Source of the DNA: Geoalkalibacter ferrihydriticus DSM 17813
GTDB taxonomy: Bacteria; Desulfobacterota; Desulfuromonadia; Desulfuromonadales; Geoalkalibacteraceae
Length of the DNA: 64,000 nt
NCBI RefSeq assembly: GCF_000820505.1
Contig: NZ_JWJD01000001.1
Location: forward strand, 521,923-585,922
Direction: 5' to 3'
Shown here: in pieces, positions 8,754 through 18,006 of the stretch
Numbering within the stretch: the first letter of the stretch is position 1
How the letters are laid out: every line of letters begins with the position of its first letter
Position numbers and translations under genes: made by a program
The notes under the pieces: generated by a model
The model's database searches: none
Seen by the model: the letters and a program-made list of their open reading frames with translations, nothing else
Told to the model about the DNA's origin: nothing

Positions 8754-9626
8754 CTACCCCAGCCTCAGGAAACAGGCTCCGGTGAGAATCACCAACGCCG
8801 CGGCGAAGCGGATGCGGCCACAGCTTTCACGCAGAAACAGCACGCCGATAAGCACACCGATGAGCAGGCTGACCTGGCGCATGGGCACGGCGTAGCTGAC
8901 CGGCGCCAGTTGCAGGCCGAAGCGAAAGGTGAGAAAGGAGCCCATCATCACCGGCCCGGAAATGAGAATCAAATGGCGACTGCGCCGCCATTCAGCGACG
9001 ACCCGACCCCGGTAGCGCGGGCGCAGCAGGTTGGCGGTCATGAACACCAGCATGAACATGACCAGCAGATAGGTGAAATGAAAAGGCGGATAGATCATCA
9101 CCCCGGTCTTGTCGATGACCGCCCCCACCGAGTAGATAAACCCGGCGATGAGCGCGGCGATAACCGGTGGCTCGCTGAGGCTGCGGAACGGGCGCAGCAC
9201 CTCGTTCAGGGCGAAGCGGCGCAACTGGATGCTGTAGGCGCCTGCAGCAATCAGGGCGATGCCGAGCAGGCCGAACAGAGACAGACGTTCACCGAAAAAC
9301 AGAACGCCCCATACCGGCACGTAAAGCATGGAGGTCTGCGCCAGGGGATAGGTCAGAGACATATCGCCGTCGCGATAGGCGCGGCCGTTAAACAGATGGT
9401 AGAGCACGAAACACAGCCCGCCGACGGCACCGAGGAGCAGAATGCGCAGATCGGGCACGGGGAACGCGCCGGGCAGAAACAGCAGCGCGAGGTTGAGCAG
9501 GAGGCCCGAACTGATGAACATCCACCAGATGAAGACTGTCTTGTCGACGCTGCGCTTGACCAGCAGGTTCCACAGGGCGTGCATGAAGGCACTGAAGAGA
9601 ATGAGAAAAAAGGCCAGATCGCTCAT
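8754..9626 (-). CDS. EamA/DMT-family permease
   Basis: 290 residues with about ten hydrophobic segments arranged as two EamA repeats: the first from residue 1 (AFFLILFSAFMHALWNLLVKR) to about 130, the second from about 155 to 290. The closing PVSYAVPMRQVSLLIGVLIGVLFLRE is typical of the drug/metabolite transporter superfamily. Substrate unknown. Inner-membrane location. Confidence 0.85.
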   Translation of the reverse strand: MSDLAFFLILFSAFMHALWNLLVKRSVDKTVFIWWMFISSGLLLNLALLFLPGAFPVPDLRILLLGAVGGLCFVLYHLFNGRAYRDGDMSLTYPLAQTSMLYVPVWGVLFFGERLSLFGLLGIALIAAGAYSIQLRRFALNEVLRPFRSLSEPPVIAALIAGFIYSVGAVIDKTGVMIYPPFHFTYLLVMFMLVFMTANLLRPRYRGRVVAEWRRSRHLILISGPVMMGSFLTFRFGLQLAPVSYAVPMRQVSLLIGVLIGVLFLRESCGRIRFAAALVILTGACFLRLG

Positions 9627-9740
9627 CGGCGCATTCTACTGCAGATCGCGTTGCGCACAAAGCGCCGAACGCAGCCACCCTGAAAATATTGACAAATCAG
9701 CGCCAGGCGGCAGAATTATAAGATAAATGGCAAAGCACTG

Positions 9741-9863
9741 GGACACGGACCAGATCTGATCAAGGCGGATCAGGGCGAAAAGACAAAGTTTCATCTTTCC
9801 CCTGGTTTTTCAGATAATTCCTTTCGCTTTCAAATCCGATTTGATCAGATTTGATCCGTGTCC
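9741..9863. repeat. 29-bp inverted repeat, dispersed-element type
   Basis: Arms at 9741-9769 and 9835-9863 agree in 25 of 29 positions when one is reversed (GGACACGGA ... ATCTGATCAA ... CGGA). It fills most of the gap between the divergent EamA and fumC genes. The left arm on its minus strand resembles the sequence at 17947-17995 (shared CGCCCTGATCC and TCCGNGTCCC), pointing to a genome-dispersed family. Confidence 0.65.
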
Positions 9864-9897
9864 AAGAAGTTTATATGATTTTCCGAGGAGCGGCGTC

Positions 9898-11304
9898 ATG
9901 AGCGATTTTCGTGTTGAAAAAGATTCCATGGGTGAGATGCAGGTGCCGGCTGATGCGCTCTATGGTGCGCAAACGGCCCGTGCGGTGGAGAATTTTCCCA
10001 TTTCCGGACTACGCATGCCGCGTCCCTTCATCCGTGCGCTGGGCATGATCAAGGAGGGCGCGGCGCGCGCCAACCTGGAGCTGGGACTGCTTGACAAGGA
10101 AATCGCCCTGGCCGTCATGGAGGCCGCGGAAGAGGTCATTACCGGAGAACTCGACGCGCATTTCGTGGTCGATGTGTTCCAGACCGGCTCGGGGACCAGC
10201 ACCAACATGAACGCCAACGAGGTCATCGCCCGGCGCGCCGCGCAGATGCTGGGCGCCGCATCCGGCGCGCATCCCGTGCATCCCAACGATCACGTCAATC
10301 TCGGCCAGTCGAGCAACGATGTCTTCCCCACCGCCCTGCACCTTGCGGCGGCGGTGGAAACCCGTCAGCGCCTCATCCCGGCGCTCTTCGACCTGCAGGA
10401 GGCTCTGGGAGAAAAATCCGGCGCTTTCGACGACATCGTCAAGATCGGCCGCACCCATCTGCAGGATGCGGTGCCCATCCGCCTCGGCCAGGTGTTTTCC
10501 GGCTACGCGCGCCAGGTGGCCCTGTCCATCCGCCGCCTGGAGGGTGCCTCCAACGGTCTCAACGAGCTGCCCCTGGGCGGCACGGCGGTGGGCACCGGTA
10601 TCAACACCCATCCGGAGTTTGCCGCCAAGGTCATCGCCGGGCTCGCCCAGGCCACGGGGTTGCCCCTGCGCGAGGCGGCCAATCATTTCGAGGCCCAGGC
10701 CGGCCGTGATGCCGTGGTCAATCTGAGCGGCGCCCTCAAGGCCTGCGCCACGGCCCTGTTCAAAATCGCCAACGACATCCGTTTTCTCGGCAGCGGGCCG
10801 CGTTGCGGACTGGGCGAGCTGGAACTGCCGGCGGTGCAGCCGGGCAGCTCGATCATGCCGGGCAAGGTCAACCCGGTCATGGCTGAGAGCCTCATGCAGG
10901 CCTGTGTCCAGGTTATCGGCAACGATGCCGCCATCGGGGCTGCGGGGCTCTCGGGCAATTTTGAACTCAACACCATGATGCCCGTCATGAGCCACAATCT
11001 GCTCCAGAGCATCGAACTGCTGACGCAGGCGAGCCGGGTTTTCAGCGCGCGCTGCATTCAGGGGCTGGCGGCCAATCGTGAGCGCTGCGAGGCGCTGGTG
11101 GAGCAGAGCCTCGCGATGGTCACCGCCCTGGCGCCGGTCCTGGGCTATGACCATGCCGCGGCCATCGCCAAGGACGCCTGGGAGCAGAACAAAACGGTGC
11201 GGGAGGTGGTCAGGGAAAAAAATCTGTTGAGCGCGGAAGAATTGGAGCGAATTCTCGATCCGCGCCCCATGACGGAGCCGGGCATCCCCGGCAAGACGCG
11301 CTGA
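9898..11304 (+). CDS. fumC: Class II fumarate hydratase
   Basis: 468 residues from ATG 9898, preceded by GAGGAG at a proper distance. Interconverts fumarate and malate in the TCA cycle. Family signature GSSIMPGKVNP is present near residue 315, with TGSGTSTNMNANEVIA (about 96-111) and the catalytic GRTHLQDA region (about 185). Class II enzymes have no Fe-S cluster, so it is oxygen-stable. It is the only plus-strand gene in the first 38 kb and faces the convergent DUF2007 gene, with 3 bases between the stops. Confidence 0.95.
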   Translation: MSDFRVEKDSMGEMQVPADALYGAQTARAVENFPISGLRMPRPFIRALGMIKEGAARANLELGLLDKEIALAVMEAAEEVITGELDAHFVVDVFQTGSGTSTNMNANEVIARRAAQMLGAASGAHPVHPNDHVNLGQSSNDVFPTALHLAAAVETRQRLIPALFDLQEALGEKSGAFDDIVKIGRTHLQDAVPIRLGQVFSGYARQVALSIRRLEGASNGLNELPLGGTAVGTGINTHPEFAAKVIAGLAQATGLPLREAANHFEAQAGRDAVVNLSGALKACATALFKIANDIRFLGSGPRCGLGELELPAVQPGSSIMPGKVNPVMAESLMQACVQVIGNDAAIGAAGLSGNFELNTMMPVMSHNLLQSIELLTQASRVFSARCIQGLAANRERCEALVEQSLAMVTALAPVLGYDHAAAIAKDAWEQNKTVREVVREKNLLSAEELERILDPRPMTEPGIPGKTR

Positions 11305-11307
11305 AGG

Positions 11308-11622
11308 TCAAACCCGCTCGCGGCCGCACTTCCAGCACAGGTCAAACTGTCTTTCCAGCTCTTCGCCGCAGTCCGGGCAGCGCCAAGGCTGGGCGGCGAT
11401 GTCCTCATAGAGCCAGTTTTCCACCAGTTGCCGAGCGCGCGGCAGGACTTCATCGTCGACCACCCAGATTTCGGGGCGACATTCGAGAAATGGGATTTCG
11501 CCCATGGCCGCGAACAGTTCCTCGTTGCGCAACAGACAGGCAACGCCTTGCTGTTCCAAACGCCCTTTGAGCAGGGCGGCCAGGGGTCGTTCATGGGGAC
11601 CGAAGGCGCGCAGCTTTTTCAT
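11308..11622 (-). CDS. DUF2007-type putative signal-transducing protein with zinc ribbon
   Basis: 104 residues. The N-terminal 75 residues fit the DUF2007 fold (GPHERPLAALLKGRLEQQGVACLLRNEE ... EIWVVDDEVLPRARQLV), and the C-terminus carries a CPDCG ... CWKCG zinc ribbon. No biochemical role is known. Its start overlaps the rnd stop by 4 bases, so it ends the hisC-mutY-rnd run. Confidence 0.75.
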   Translation of the reverse strand: MKKLRAFGPHERPLAALLKGRLEQQGVACLLRNEELFAAMGEIPFLECRPEIWVVDDEVLPRARQLVENWLYEDIAAQPWRCPDCGEELERQFDLCWKCGRERV

Positions 11623-12746
11623 TGGGGAGCAAAGAGCACGGCAATAATATCGTCACCGAGCACGTCCTTCTGCCAGTTTTTCAAGGCGCTTTCAGCCAGT
11701 GCCCGGGCGGTTGCGGGGGGCCGACGCGACAGCTCCTCCAGAGCGGCGTTGTTGATCAGGATGCCCGGATCCATCCCCAACTCCCCGGCTTTGGCGGTAC
11801 GCCATTTTTTCAGCAGATTCAGACGCGCTTCGGCCTCCGGATTGCGCTCGGATCTTTCGCTGCGGGGAAACTGGGGCAGTTGGGCATCGGGCAACTCCAT
11901 GGCCGCCTCGATGACCTTGAGCAGCCGGCTGCCGTAGCGCTCCACCAAGCGCGCCGGCATGCCCGCCAGCCCGACCAGGGCGCGCAGGCTGGTGGGCGCG
12001 GTACGCGCTATCTCCAGCAACGCTGAATTGCCCAACACCTTGAAGGCTGGGCAATCACGGCGCTGCGCCTCTGCATCGCGAAATTGCAGCAGAGCATCGA
12101 GCACCGCCAACTGGCGCGGCTTGAGCATTCCAGCGCCCTTGAATCGCAGATAGAGCGGCCCCTGGTTCTCGTTATGCCGCACGCCCTCAAGCAGAGCGAA
12201 TTCCTCCGCCACCCAATCCAGGCGGCCTTTGGCGGCCAGCCGTCCTTCCAGCCACTCCCCCAGCCGATGCAGATGGCGGGTGTCCTCTGCGGCATAGCGA
12301 ATCATCTCGCCGGAAAGGGGGCGCTTCGACCAGTCGGCACGCTGAAAGCGCTTGTCGAGACTCACATCGAAATAGGTTTGCAGCACATCGGCCAGTCCCA
12401 CTTTCTCTTCGCCGAGAAACTGGCAGGCGATCATGGTATCGAACAGACCGCGGACCTCAATGGCAAAATCACGGTGCAGGCAGCGGATGTCGTAATCGGC
12501 GGCATGAAAGTATTTGCGCACGGCGGGATCGGCGAGCACCGGTTTGAGGGGCGACAGATCGCGCACCGCCAGGGGATCGATAAGCACCGTGCGCGCCGTG
12601 GTGGACACCTGCAGCAAGCACACCTGCTCGCGGTAATGGTGCATGGAATCGGCTTCGAGATCCACGGCGATGGCCGCTTGGCCGGCCAACTCTTCGGCCA
12701 GGGTGAGAAGCTCATCGGTGGTCGTGAGTATCGGGGTGTCGGGCAT
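11619..12746 (-). CDS. rnd: Ribonuclease D
   Basis: 375 residues, the family length. 3'-to-5' exoribonuclease of the DEDD class, used in tRNA 3' maturation. The N-terminal exonuclease domain shows AVDLEADSMHHYREQVCLLQVS (first D and E), AADYDIRCLHRDF (second D) and YAAEDTRHL (Y...D of the DEDDy type); an HRDC domain follows from about residue 205 (ARQLAVLDALLQFRDAEAQRRDCPAFKVL). Co-directional with mutY, 50 bases downstream of it. Confidence 0.93.
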   Translation of the reverse strand: MPDTPILTTTDELLTLAEELAGQAAIAVDLEADSMHHYREQVCLLQVSTTARTVLIDPLAVRDLSPLKPVLADPAVRKYFHAADYDIRCLHRDFAIEVRGLFDTMIACQFLGEEKVGLADVLQTYFDVSLDKRFQRADWSKRPLSGEMIRYAAEDTRHLHRLGEWLEGRLAAKGRLDWVAEEFALLEGVRHNENQGPLYLRFKGAGMLKPRQLAVLDALLQFRDAEAQRRDCPAFKVLGNSALLEIARTAPTSLRALVGLAGMPARLVERYGSRLLKVIEAAMELPDAQLPQFPRSERSERNPEAEARLNLLKKWRTAKAGELGMDPGILINNAALEELSRRPPATARALAESALKNWQKDVLGDDIIAVLFAPQ

Positions 12747-12796
12747 CAGAATCAGCTTACTCCATGAAGGTTAAAAGGGCTCTTATCTTGCCAGAA

Positions 12797-13894
12797 TCAG
12801 CCCGCGCCTGCAACCAGATCCAGGGCTTTCTTGTGCGCCCCGTGTAAAGCGAACTCAGACAGGGCGGCCGGAGGGAGCCATCGACATTCTTCGCCCTCAG
12901 CCACCCTCCGCGCTCCCTTGAACAGGGTCGCGTAAACACGCAGATCGAGGCGGAAATGGCTGTAGGCATGACGCACCGCGCCGAGGCTCTGCACCTCCGC
13001 CCCACCCCAGCGCGCCGCCAGTTCGGCGGCCGTCGCATCGGGACTGCGACCGGCGGACACCTCGGCATCGGGAAATTCCCACATGCCGCCGAGCAATCCA
13101 TGGTAGGGCCGTCGGCAGATCAGCACCTCGCCCTGACGCCGAACCAGCAGTGCCACGCGCATGATTTCGGGAACAGCCTTTTTCGCCGCCTTCAGAGGCA
13201 GCTTTTCGGCCAGCCCCAAGACGCGCGCGCGACACAGGCCCGCCAGGGGACAGCGTGGGCAAGCGGGTCGACGCGGCACGCACAGGGTCGCGCCCAGATC
13301 CATGATCGCCTGCGCGTAGTCATGAGAACGATCGGCGGGGGTCAGAGCCGCGGCCCAGGCCCAGAGTTTCTTCTCGGCGGCACTGCCGCGCGGGTTTTCC
13401 TCCAGGGCAAACAGCCGGCACAGAACGCGCCGCACATTGCCGTCAAGAATCGGCGCCGGGCGGTCAAAGGCAATGGAGAGAATCGCCCCGGCGGTGGAGC
13501 GCCCAATGCCGGGCAATGCCATGAGGCCTTCCAGGGTGTCGGGGAAAATCTCTCCAGGCGCGCTCGCCACCTGGCGGGCTGCGGCGTGCAGGTTGCGCGC
13601 GCGGGAATAATAACCGAGGCCCGCCCACAGATCGATGACTTCATCCAGGGGGGCAGCGGCCAGCGCGTGAACATCGTCAAAGCGCGCGAGAAACCGCAGA
13701 TAGTAGGGGATTACCGCTTCGACGGTGGTCTGTTGCAACATGACTTCGGAAAGCCAGATGCGGTAGGGATCGCGGCTGTGGCGCCATGGCAGGTCGCGCC
13801 CGGCATCGGAGTACCAGGCGAGCAGGCGACGCGACACCTCGGCGGGATCAAAGGAAAAATCCGCACCTGAGCCATTGGCGCCCAGTGGTGTCAT
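12797..13894 (-). CDS. mutY: A/G-specific adenine DNA glycosylase
   Basis: 365 residues from ATG 13894 (GGAG 6 bases upstream; a GTG 12 bases earlier is less likely). Removes adenine mispaired with 8-oxoguanine. Catalytic Glu lies in LSEVMLQQTTVEAVIPYY, helix-hairpin-helix ALPGIGRSTAGAIL, and catalytic Asp in ILDGNVRRVL; the [4Fe-4S] loop is C-x6-C-x2-C-x5-C (CVPRRPACPRCPLAGLC). The C-terminal Nudix-like domain that reads 8-oxoG begins near residue 225. It follows hisC by 18 bases from this start. Confidence 0.95.
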   Translation of the reverse strand: MTPLGANGSGADFSFDPAEVSRRLLAWYSDAGRDLPWRHSRDPYRIWLSEVMLQQTTVEAVIPYYLRFLARFDDVHALAAAPLDEVIDLWAGLGYYSRARNLHAAARQVASAPGEIFPDTLEGLMALPGIGRSTAGAILSIAFDRPAPILDGNVRRVLCRLFALEENPRGSAAEKKLWAWAAALTPADRSHDYAQAIMDLGATLCVPRRPACPRCPLAGLCRARVLGLAEKLPLKAAKKAVPEIMRVALLVRRQGEVLICRRPYHGLLGGMWEFPDAEVSAGRSPDATAAELAARWGGAEVQSLGAVRHAYSHFRLDLRVYATLFKGARRVAEGEECRWLPPAALSEFALHGAHKKALDLVAGAG

Positions 13895-13912
13895 TCGCGG
13901 CTCCACACCATT

Positions 13913-14965
13913 TCAGCCGATCTCTTTCAGCGCGGCCAGGGTCGCTTCCATTTCCTCACGGGTGCCGATGGAAATGCGCAGGCCGTGACTCAGGCTCGGA
14001 TCGGAAAAATGCCGCACCAGGATGTGCCGCGCAAACAGCGCGTCGTAGACCCGCCGGCCGTTGCGATCCGGGGGCGTGGCAAACAGATAATTGCCACTTG
14101 ACGGAATAACGCTGTAGCCGATGACGCGCAGCTCGGTGCTGAACCAGTCGCGCGTCGTGCGGATTTTTTCCACCGCCCGGCGAAAGTAGTTCTGATCGCG
14201 CAACGCCGCCAGGGCTGCCGCCTGAGCCAGGCGATCGAGGTTGTAATGGTCGCGGATCTTGTCCAGCGCCTCGATCACCTCGGGTCGTGCCACCGCCAGC
14301 CCCAGACGCATGCCGGCCAGGGCATAGCTTTTCGACAGAGTGCGGGTGACGACGACGTTTTCGTGCTTTTTCACCAACGCCAAGGCATTTCCATCGGCGA
14401 AATCCGCATAAGCCTCATCCACGACCAGCATGCCGGAAACGCGCCCGGCCAGCTCTTCGATGAACGCCGGGGGATAGCTAAATCCCAGAGGCGCATTGGG
14501 GTTGGTGAGGAAAAACAGCTTGCCTTCGTAGCGCGGGGGAAAGTCCAGCAAATCCCAGCCCTCGCCGAGGCCGAAGGTGCGCACCCGCGCGCCCTGAATC
14601 TCGGCCAGGGTCGCGTAATAGCTGTAGGAGGGCTGTACGTAGGCGATTTCCTCACCCGCCTCGGCAAAAGCACGGATCAGGTTGTTGAGCAGTTCATCCG
14701 AGCCGTTGGCCAGGATCACCCAGGAAGGATCGAAGCCGTAGAGACGCGCCGCTTCCTCGCGCGCCGCCGTGCTGGGCGGATCGGGATACTGGCGCAAACT
14801 TGCTCCGTCTTCGCCCAGTTCGGCGAGGATCGCGGCCCGCACCCTTGGGCTGGGCGGGTAAGGATTTTCGTTGGTGTTGAGCTTGATCCAGCGCTGCTCG
14901 TCGCGGGGCTGGAAGCCCGGCACATAGCCGGTCATATTTCTGATGTTGGGGCGCAGGGGAATCAT
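13913..14965 (-). CDS. hisC: Histidinol-phosphate aminotransferase
   Basis: 350 residues from ATG 14965, the family start [17 protein letters not shown]; upstream in-frame codons encode no family sequence. PLP-dependent class I/II aminotransferase: [37 protein letters not shown], and the lysine motif [14 protein letters not shown]. Expected to convert imidazole-acetol phosphate to histidinol phosphate, though such enzymes may also act on aromatic amino acids. It follows mqnC by 17 bases and lies outside any visible his operon. Confidence 0.92.
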   Translation of the reverse strand: MIPLRPNIRNMTGYVPGFQPRDEQRWIKLNTNENPYPPSPRVRAAILAELGEDGASLRQYPDPPSTAAREEAARLYGFDPSWVILANGSDELLNNLIRAFAEAGEEIAYVQPSYSYYATLAEIQGARVRTFGLGEGWDLLDFPPRYEGKLFFLTNPNAPLGFSYPPAFIEELAGRVSGMLVVDEAYADFADGNALALVKKHENVVVTRTLSKSYALAGMRLGLAVARPEVIEALDKIRDHYNLDRLAQAAALAALRDQNYFRRAVEKIRTTRDWFSTELRVIGYSVIPSSGNYLFATPPDRNGRRVYDALFARHILVRHFSDPSLSHGLRISIGTREEMEATLAALKEIG

Positions 14966-14982
14966 CGTCTCTCCAAAATGGG

Positions 14983-16047
14983 CTAATATTCCTCCAGTAT
15001 TTCGTACAGGGTATTGCGCTTGGCCGGTTTGAAGCCGGCGCCGCGCGCCAGCTCGACGACTTGCTCCTGAGACATGCGAAAAGAGATCCCGGCGGCGGCC
15101 ACCACGTTTTCTTCGAGCATGGTGCCGCCGAGGTCGTTGGCGCCGAAGAACAGCGCCACCTGGGCCATCATCGCCCCCTGAGTGACCCAACTCGCCTGGA
15201 TGTTGGCGATGTTGTCGAGCAGAATACGCGACAGCGCCAGCACTTTGAGGTATTCGACGCCGCTCGCCGTCTCGCCGCCCAGTTCGGTGTTGGTGGGCTG
15301 AAACGTCCAGGGGATGAAGGCGGTAAAGCCGCGCGTACGGGACTGGATCTCGCGGATCCGCAGCAGATGCTCGACGATGTCGGCGGGGGTTTCCCTGCTG
15401 CCGAACATCATCGTCGCCGTGGTGCGCATGCCCAGACGGTGCGCCTCTTCCATCACCGCCGCCCAGTCGCGCCAGCCGATCTTGTTGGGCGAAATCACCT
15501 GGCGCACCTCATCGACCAGCACCTCGGCACCGCCGCCGGGCACCGAATCGAGTCCGGCGGCCTGCAGGCGGCGCAAACACTCAGCCATGGACAGTCCGGA
15601 CAGCTTGGCGATATGGATCACCTCGGCGGGCGAGAGCGAATGCACCTGGACTTGGGGAAAGCGCTGCTTGATGGCGCGAAACAGCTCTTCGAACCAGGTG
15701 ATTTTCAAGTCGGGGTGCAGACCACCCTGCATGAGCAACTGGGTGCCGCCGTGCGCCACCAGTTCCGCGATCTTGGCGAAAATCGCCTCGGGCTCTAGCA
15801 GATAGGCGTCGTCGGCTGCGGCGTTGCGATAAAACGCGCAGAACTTGCACTGCGACTCGCAGACGTTGGTGTAGTTGACGTTGCGGTCGACCACGAAGGT
15901 CACTCGCCCGTGGGGATGTTTGCGCCGCCGGATACGGTCGGCAAGCTTGCCCACCTCAAGCAGATCGGCATCGCTGAGCAGCCACAGAGCTTCGTCGCGG
16001 TTGAGTTGCTGCCCGTCGGCTATTTTATCTGAAAGAGTCTGCATCAT
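14983..16047 (-). CDS. mqnC: Cyclic dehypoxanthinyl futalosine synthase (radical SAM, MqnC)
   Basis: About 354 residues from one of two adjacent ATGs at 16047/16044; no clear RBS decides, and an ATG at 16089 is also in frame. Radical-SAM enzyme that cyclises dehypoxanthine futalosine in the futalosine pathway to menaquinone. The radical-SAM cysteines are in [13 protein letters not shown]; family landmarks include [44 protein letters not shown] and [11 protein letters not shown], with ASWVTQG towards the end. Co-directional with mqnE upstream and hisC downstream. Confidence 0.93.
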   Translation of the reverse strand: MMQTLSDKIADGQQLNRDEALWLLSDADLLEVGKLADRIRRRKHPHGRVTFVVDRNVNYTNVCESQCKFCAFYRNAAADDAYLLEPEAIFAKIAELVAHGGTQLLMQGGLHPDLKITWFEELFRAIKQRFPQVQVHSLSPAEVIHIAKLSGLSMAECLRRLQAAGLDSVPGGGAEVLVDEVRQVISPNKIGWRDWAAVMEEAHRLGMRTTATMMFGSRETPADIVEHLLRIREIQSRTRGFTAFIPWTFQPTNTELGGETASGVEYLKVLALSRILLDNIANIQASWVTQGAMMAQVALFFGANDLGGTMLEENVVAAAGISFRMSQEQVVELARGAGFKPAKRNTLYEILEEY

Positions 16048-16080
16048 CGTCAACATCTGTCGCTCACTTGCCAAGTTCGC

Positions 16081-16156
16081 CCCAGGCACAAAGTCACCAA
16101 GGGCAAAGTTCGGACCGGTTTTTCTTTGGCGCTATGCGCCTTTGCGTGAGATTGCC
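16081..16156. repeat. Dispersed intergenic repeat (TTTGCG / CACAAAG type)
   Basis: The gap between mqnE and mqnC contains, read on the minus strand, CTCACGCAAAGGCGC, a short A-run, then CTTTGCCCTTGGTGACTTTGTGCC. I recognise this as a sequence type dispersed in many bacterial genomes between genes; only one copy is seen in this window. Confidence 0.55.
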
Positions 16157-16157
16157 C

Positions 16158-17237
16158 CTAAAATTGGCGCAATTCCCGGTACAGGGTGTCGCGCTCCACC
16201 GGCACCCGCCCGGCCTTGCGGATCAGGGCGCAGAGCTGTTCGCGCGACAGGGCCTGGGGCGACTCGGCGCCGGCATCGTGGCCGATCTTCTCCTCGACCA
16301 CTGTGCCGTCGAGATCGTTGACGCCGAAAGCGAGGGCTACCTGGGCGATCTTGAGGCCGAGCATCACCCAGTAGGCCTTGATGTGGCGAAAATTGTCGAG
16401 GTAGATGCGGCTGATGGCCAGGGTCTTGAGGGCATCGACGCCCCCGACGCCCTTGGCGCCGGGCACGCGCGTGTTGTCGGGCTGAAAAGCCAGGGGGATG
16501 AAGGCCTGAAAACCGCCGGTTCGATCCTGCAGCCGGCGCAGACGCGCGAGGTGATCGACGCGATCGACGTATTCCTCCACATGGCCGAAAAGCATGGTGG
16601 CGTTGGTCTTGAGGCCGGCGCGGTGGACCTTTTCGGTGACCTCCAGCCAGCGCTCGCCGGAGATCTTTTCCGGGCAGATTTTTTCCCGCACCCGCGCGGC
16701 GAAAATTTCCGCTCCGCCGCCGGGCATGGAGCCCAGACCCGCTTCCTTGAGCTCCGCGATGACCTGCTCGACGCTCTGGCCGGTGAGCTGCGCGAAGTAG
16801 TCGATCTCCACCGCGGTAAAGGCCTTGATGTGCAGCTGCGGACAGTCGGCGCGCACTGCGGCGAGCATCTCCAGATAAAAATCAAAGGGCAGCTCGGGAT
16901 GCAAGCCGCCCACCATGTGAAGTTCCGTGGCACCGGCAGCGGCCGCTGCGCCGGCCTTTGCGAGGATGTCGTTGAGGGCCAGGGTGTAACAGCCCTCGTC
17001 CTCCTCACCCTTGCAGAAGGCGCAGAAAGTACAGCGATTGACGCAGAGGTTGGTGTAATTGATGTGGCGGTTGAGGTTGAAATACACCTTGTCGCCGTTG
17101 CGCCGGCGGTTGGCCTGAGCCGCCAGTTCTCCGATACCCAGCAGGTCAGGACTTTCAAACAGCGCCAGGGCTTCGGCATCGGAAATACGCGCGCCGCTTT
17201 CGAGCTTGGCGCGGATGGTTTCAAACAGTCGGATCAT
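16158..17237 (-). CDS. mqnE: Aminofutalosine synthase (radical SAM, MqnE)
   Basis: 359 residues from ATG 17237; a TTG two codons earlier is also in frame. Radical-SAM enzyme joining SAM-derived adenosyl to carboxyvinyloxybenzoate, the first committed futalosine step. Cluster cysteines are in CVNRCTFCAFCKG; LHMVGGLHPELPFDFYLEML, SMPGGGAEIF, and AGLKTNATMLFGHVE follow, and the C-terminal half has AFIPLAFQPDNT and AYWVMLG. Similar overall to MqnC but distinguished by CAFCKGEEDEG and the FNLNRHINYTN start. Neighbours mqnC and ubiX are on the same strand. Confidence 0.93.
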   Translation of the reverse strand: MIRLFETIRAKLESGARISDAEALALFESPDLLGIGELAAQANRRRNGDKVYFNLNRHINYTNLCVNRCTFCAFCKGEEDEGCYTLALNDILAKAGAAAAAGATELHMVGGLHPELPFDFYLEMLAAVRADCPQLHIKAFTAVEIDYFAQLTGQSVEQVIAELKEAGLGSMPGGGAEIFAARVREKICPEKISGERWLEVTEKVHRAGLKTNATMLFGHVEEYVDRVDHLARLRRLQDRTGGFQAFIPLAFQPDNTRVPGAKGVGGVDALKTLAISRIYLDNFRHIKAYWVMLGLKIAQVALAFGVNDLDGTVVEEKIGHDAGAESPQALSREQLCALIRKAGRVPVERDTLYRELRQF

Positions 17238-17271
17238 GGGCAAAGCTTACGGACCTCTCCCTGGTTTCGGG

Positions 17272-17871
17272 TTATCCCTCGCCCCAGCGCTCGAACAACT
17301 TATGTTCAAGCCGCAGGCTGTCAAGAATTTTGCCGACCACAAAGTCAATCAGATCTTCCATCGTTTGCGGGCGCTGGTAAAAGGCCGGCATGGCCGGCAG
17401 GATGTGCGCCCCGGCGCGCGCCAGACGCAGCAGATTTTCCAGGTGCAGCTGGTTGAAGGGCGTTTCGCGCGGCACCAGGACCAGCTCGCGGCGCTCCTTG
17501 AGCATGACATCGGCGACCCGCTCCACCAGGTTGTCGCTGATGCCGGCGGCCATGCGCGCCGCGCTGCCCATGGAGCAGGGCGCCACCACCATGGCATCGG
17601 GCGCCGAGGAGCCGCTGGCGACGGGCGCGAAAAGATCGTCCGCGTCGTAGTGCAGCAGACTTTGATTGCCGTCGAAATAATCGCGCATCAGCACCTGGCG
17701 CTCGCTGGTCGTGCCACTCCACTTCAACCCGGTCTCATAGCGCAACACATCCATGCCGGCGCGAGTGACCAGCAGAGTCACGCGATACTTGGCGCGCAGC
17801 AACTCTTCGACCAGGCGCAAGCCGTAGATGGAACCCGAGGCGCCGGTTATGGCAACCAGGATATGCGTCAT
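17272..17871 (-). CDS. ubiX: UbiX-family flavin prenyltransferase
   Basis: 199 residues. Makes prenylated FMN, the cofactor of UbiD-type decarboxylases. ILVAITGASGSIYGLRLVEELL (FMN phosphate loop) opens the protein; APCSMGSAARMAAGISDNLVERVADVMLKERRELVLVPRETPFN is the family core, followed by LLRLARAGAHILPAMPAFY. Between mqnE and the ubiA gene it probably serves the menaquinone decarboxylation step with the ubiD gene at 21167-22519, as proposed for MqnL/MqnM-type proteins. Confidence 0.93.
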   Translation of the reverse strand: MTHILVAITGASGSIYGLRLVEELLRAKYRVTLLVTRAGMDVLRYETGLKWSGTTSERQVLMRDYFDGNQSLLHYDADDLFAPVASGSSAPDAMVVAPCSMGSAARMAAGISDNLVERVADVMLKERRELVLVPRETPFNQLHLENLLRLARAGAHILPAMPAFYQRPQTMEDLIDFVVGKILDSLRLEHKLFERWGEG

Positions 17872-17946
17872 ATCACCCTTCTCCCCAAAGAGGCCGAAAC
17901 GGCACGCCGATTTGCAGGATAAACGCCGAGCGAAGATCCCTTCGTG

Positions 17947-17995
17947 CCTTAATCCGCCCTGATCCCGCCTTTTCCGCGTTCATCCGCGTCCCCAT
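17947..17995. repeat. Dispersed intergenic repeat (ATCCGCGTCC type)
   Basis: Between ubiX and ubiA: AATCCGCCCTGATCCCGCC followed by TTCATCCGCGTCCCC. It shares CGCCCTGATCC and a TCCG(C/T)GTCCC block with the inverted repeat at 9741-9863. Confidence 0.5.
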
Positions 17996-18006
17996 GATTG
18001 TTCTGG

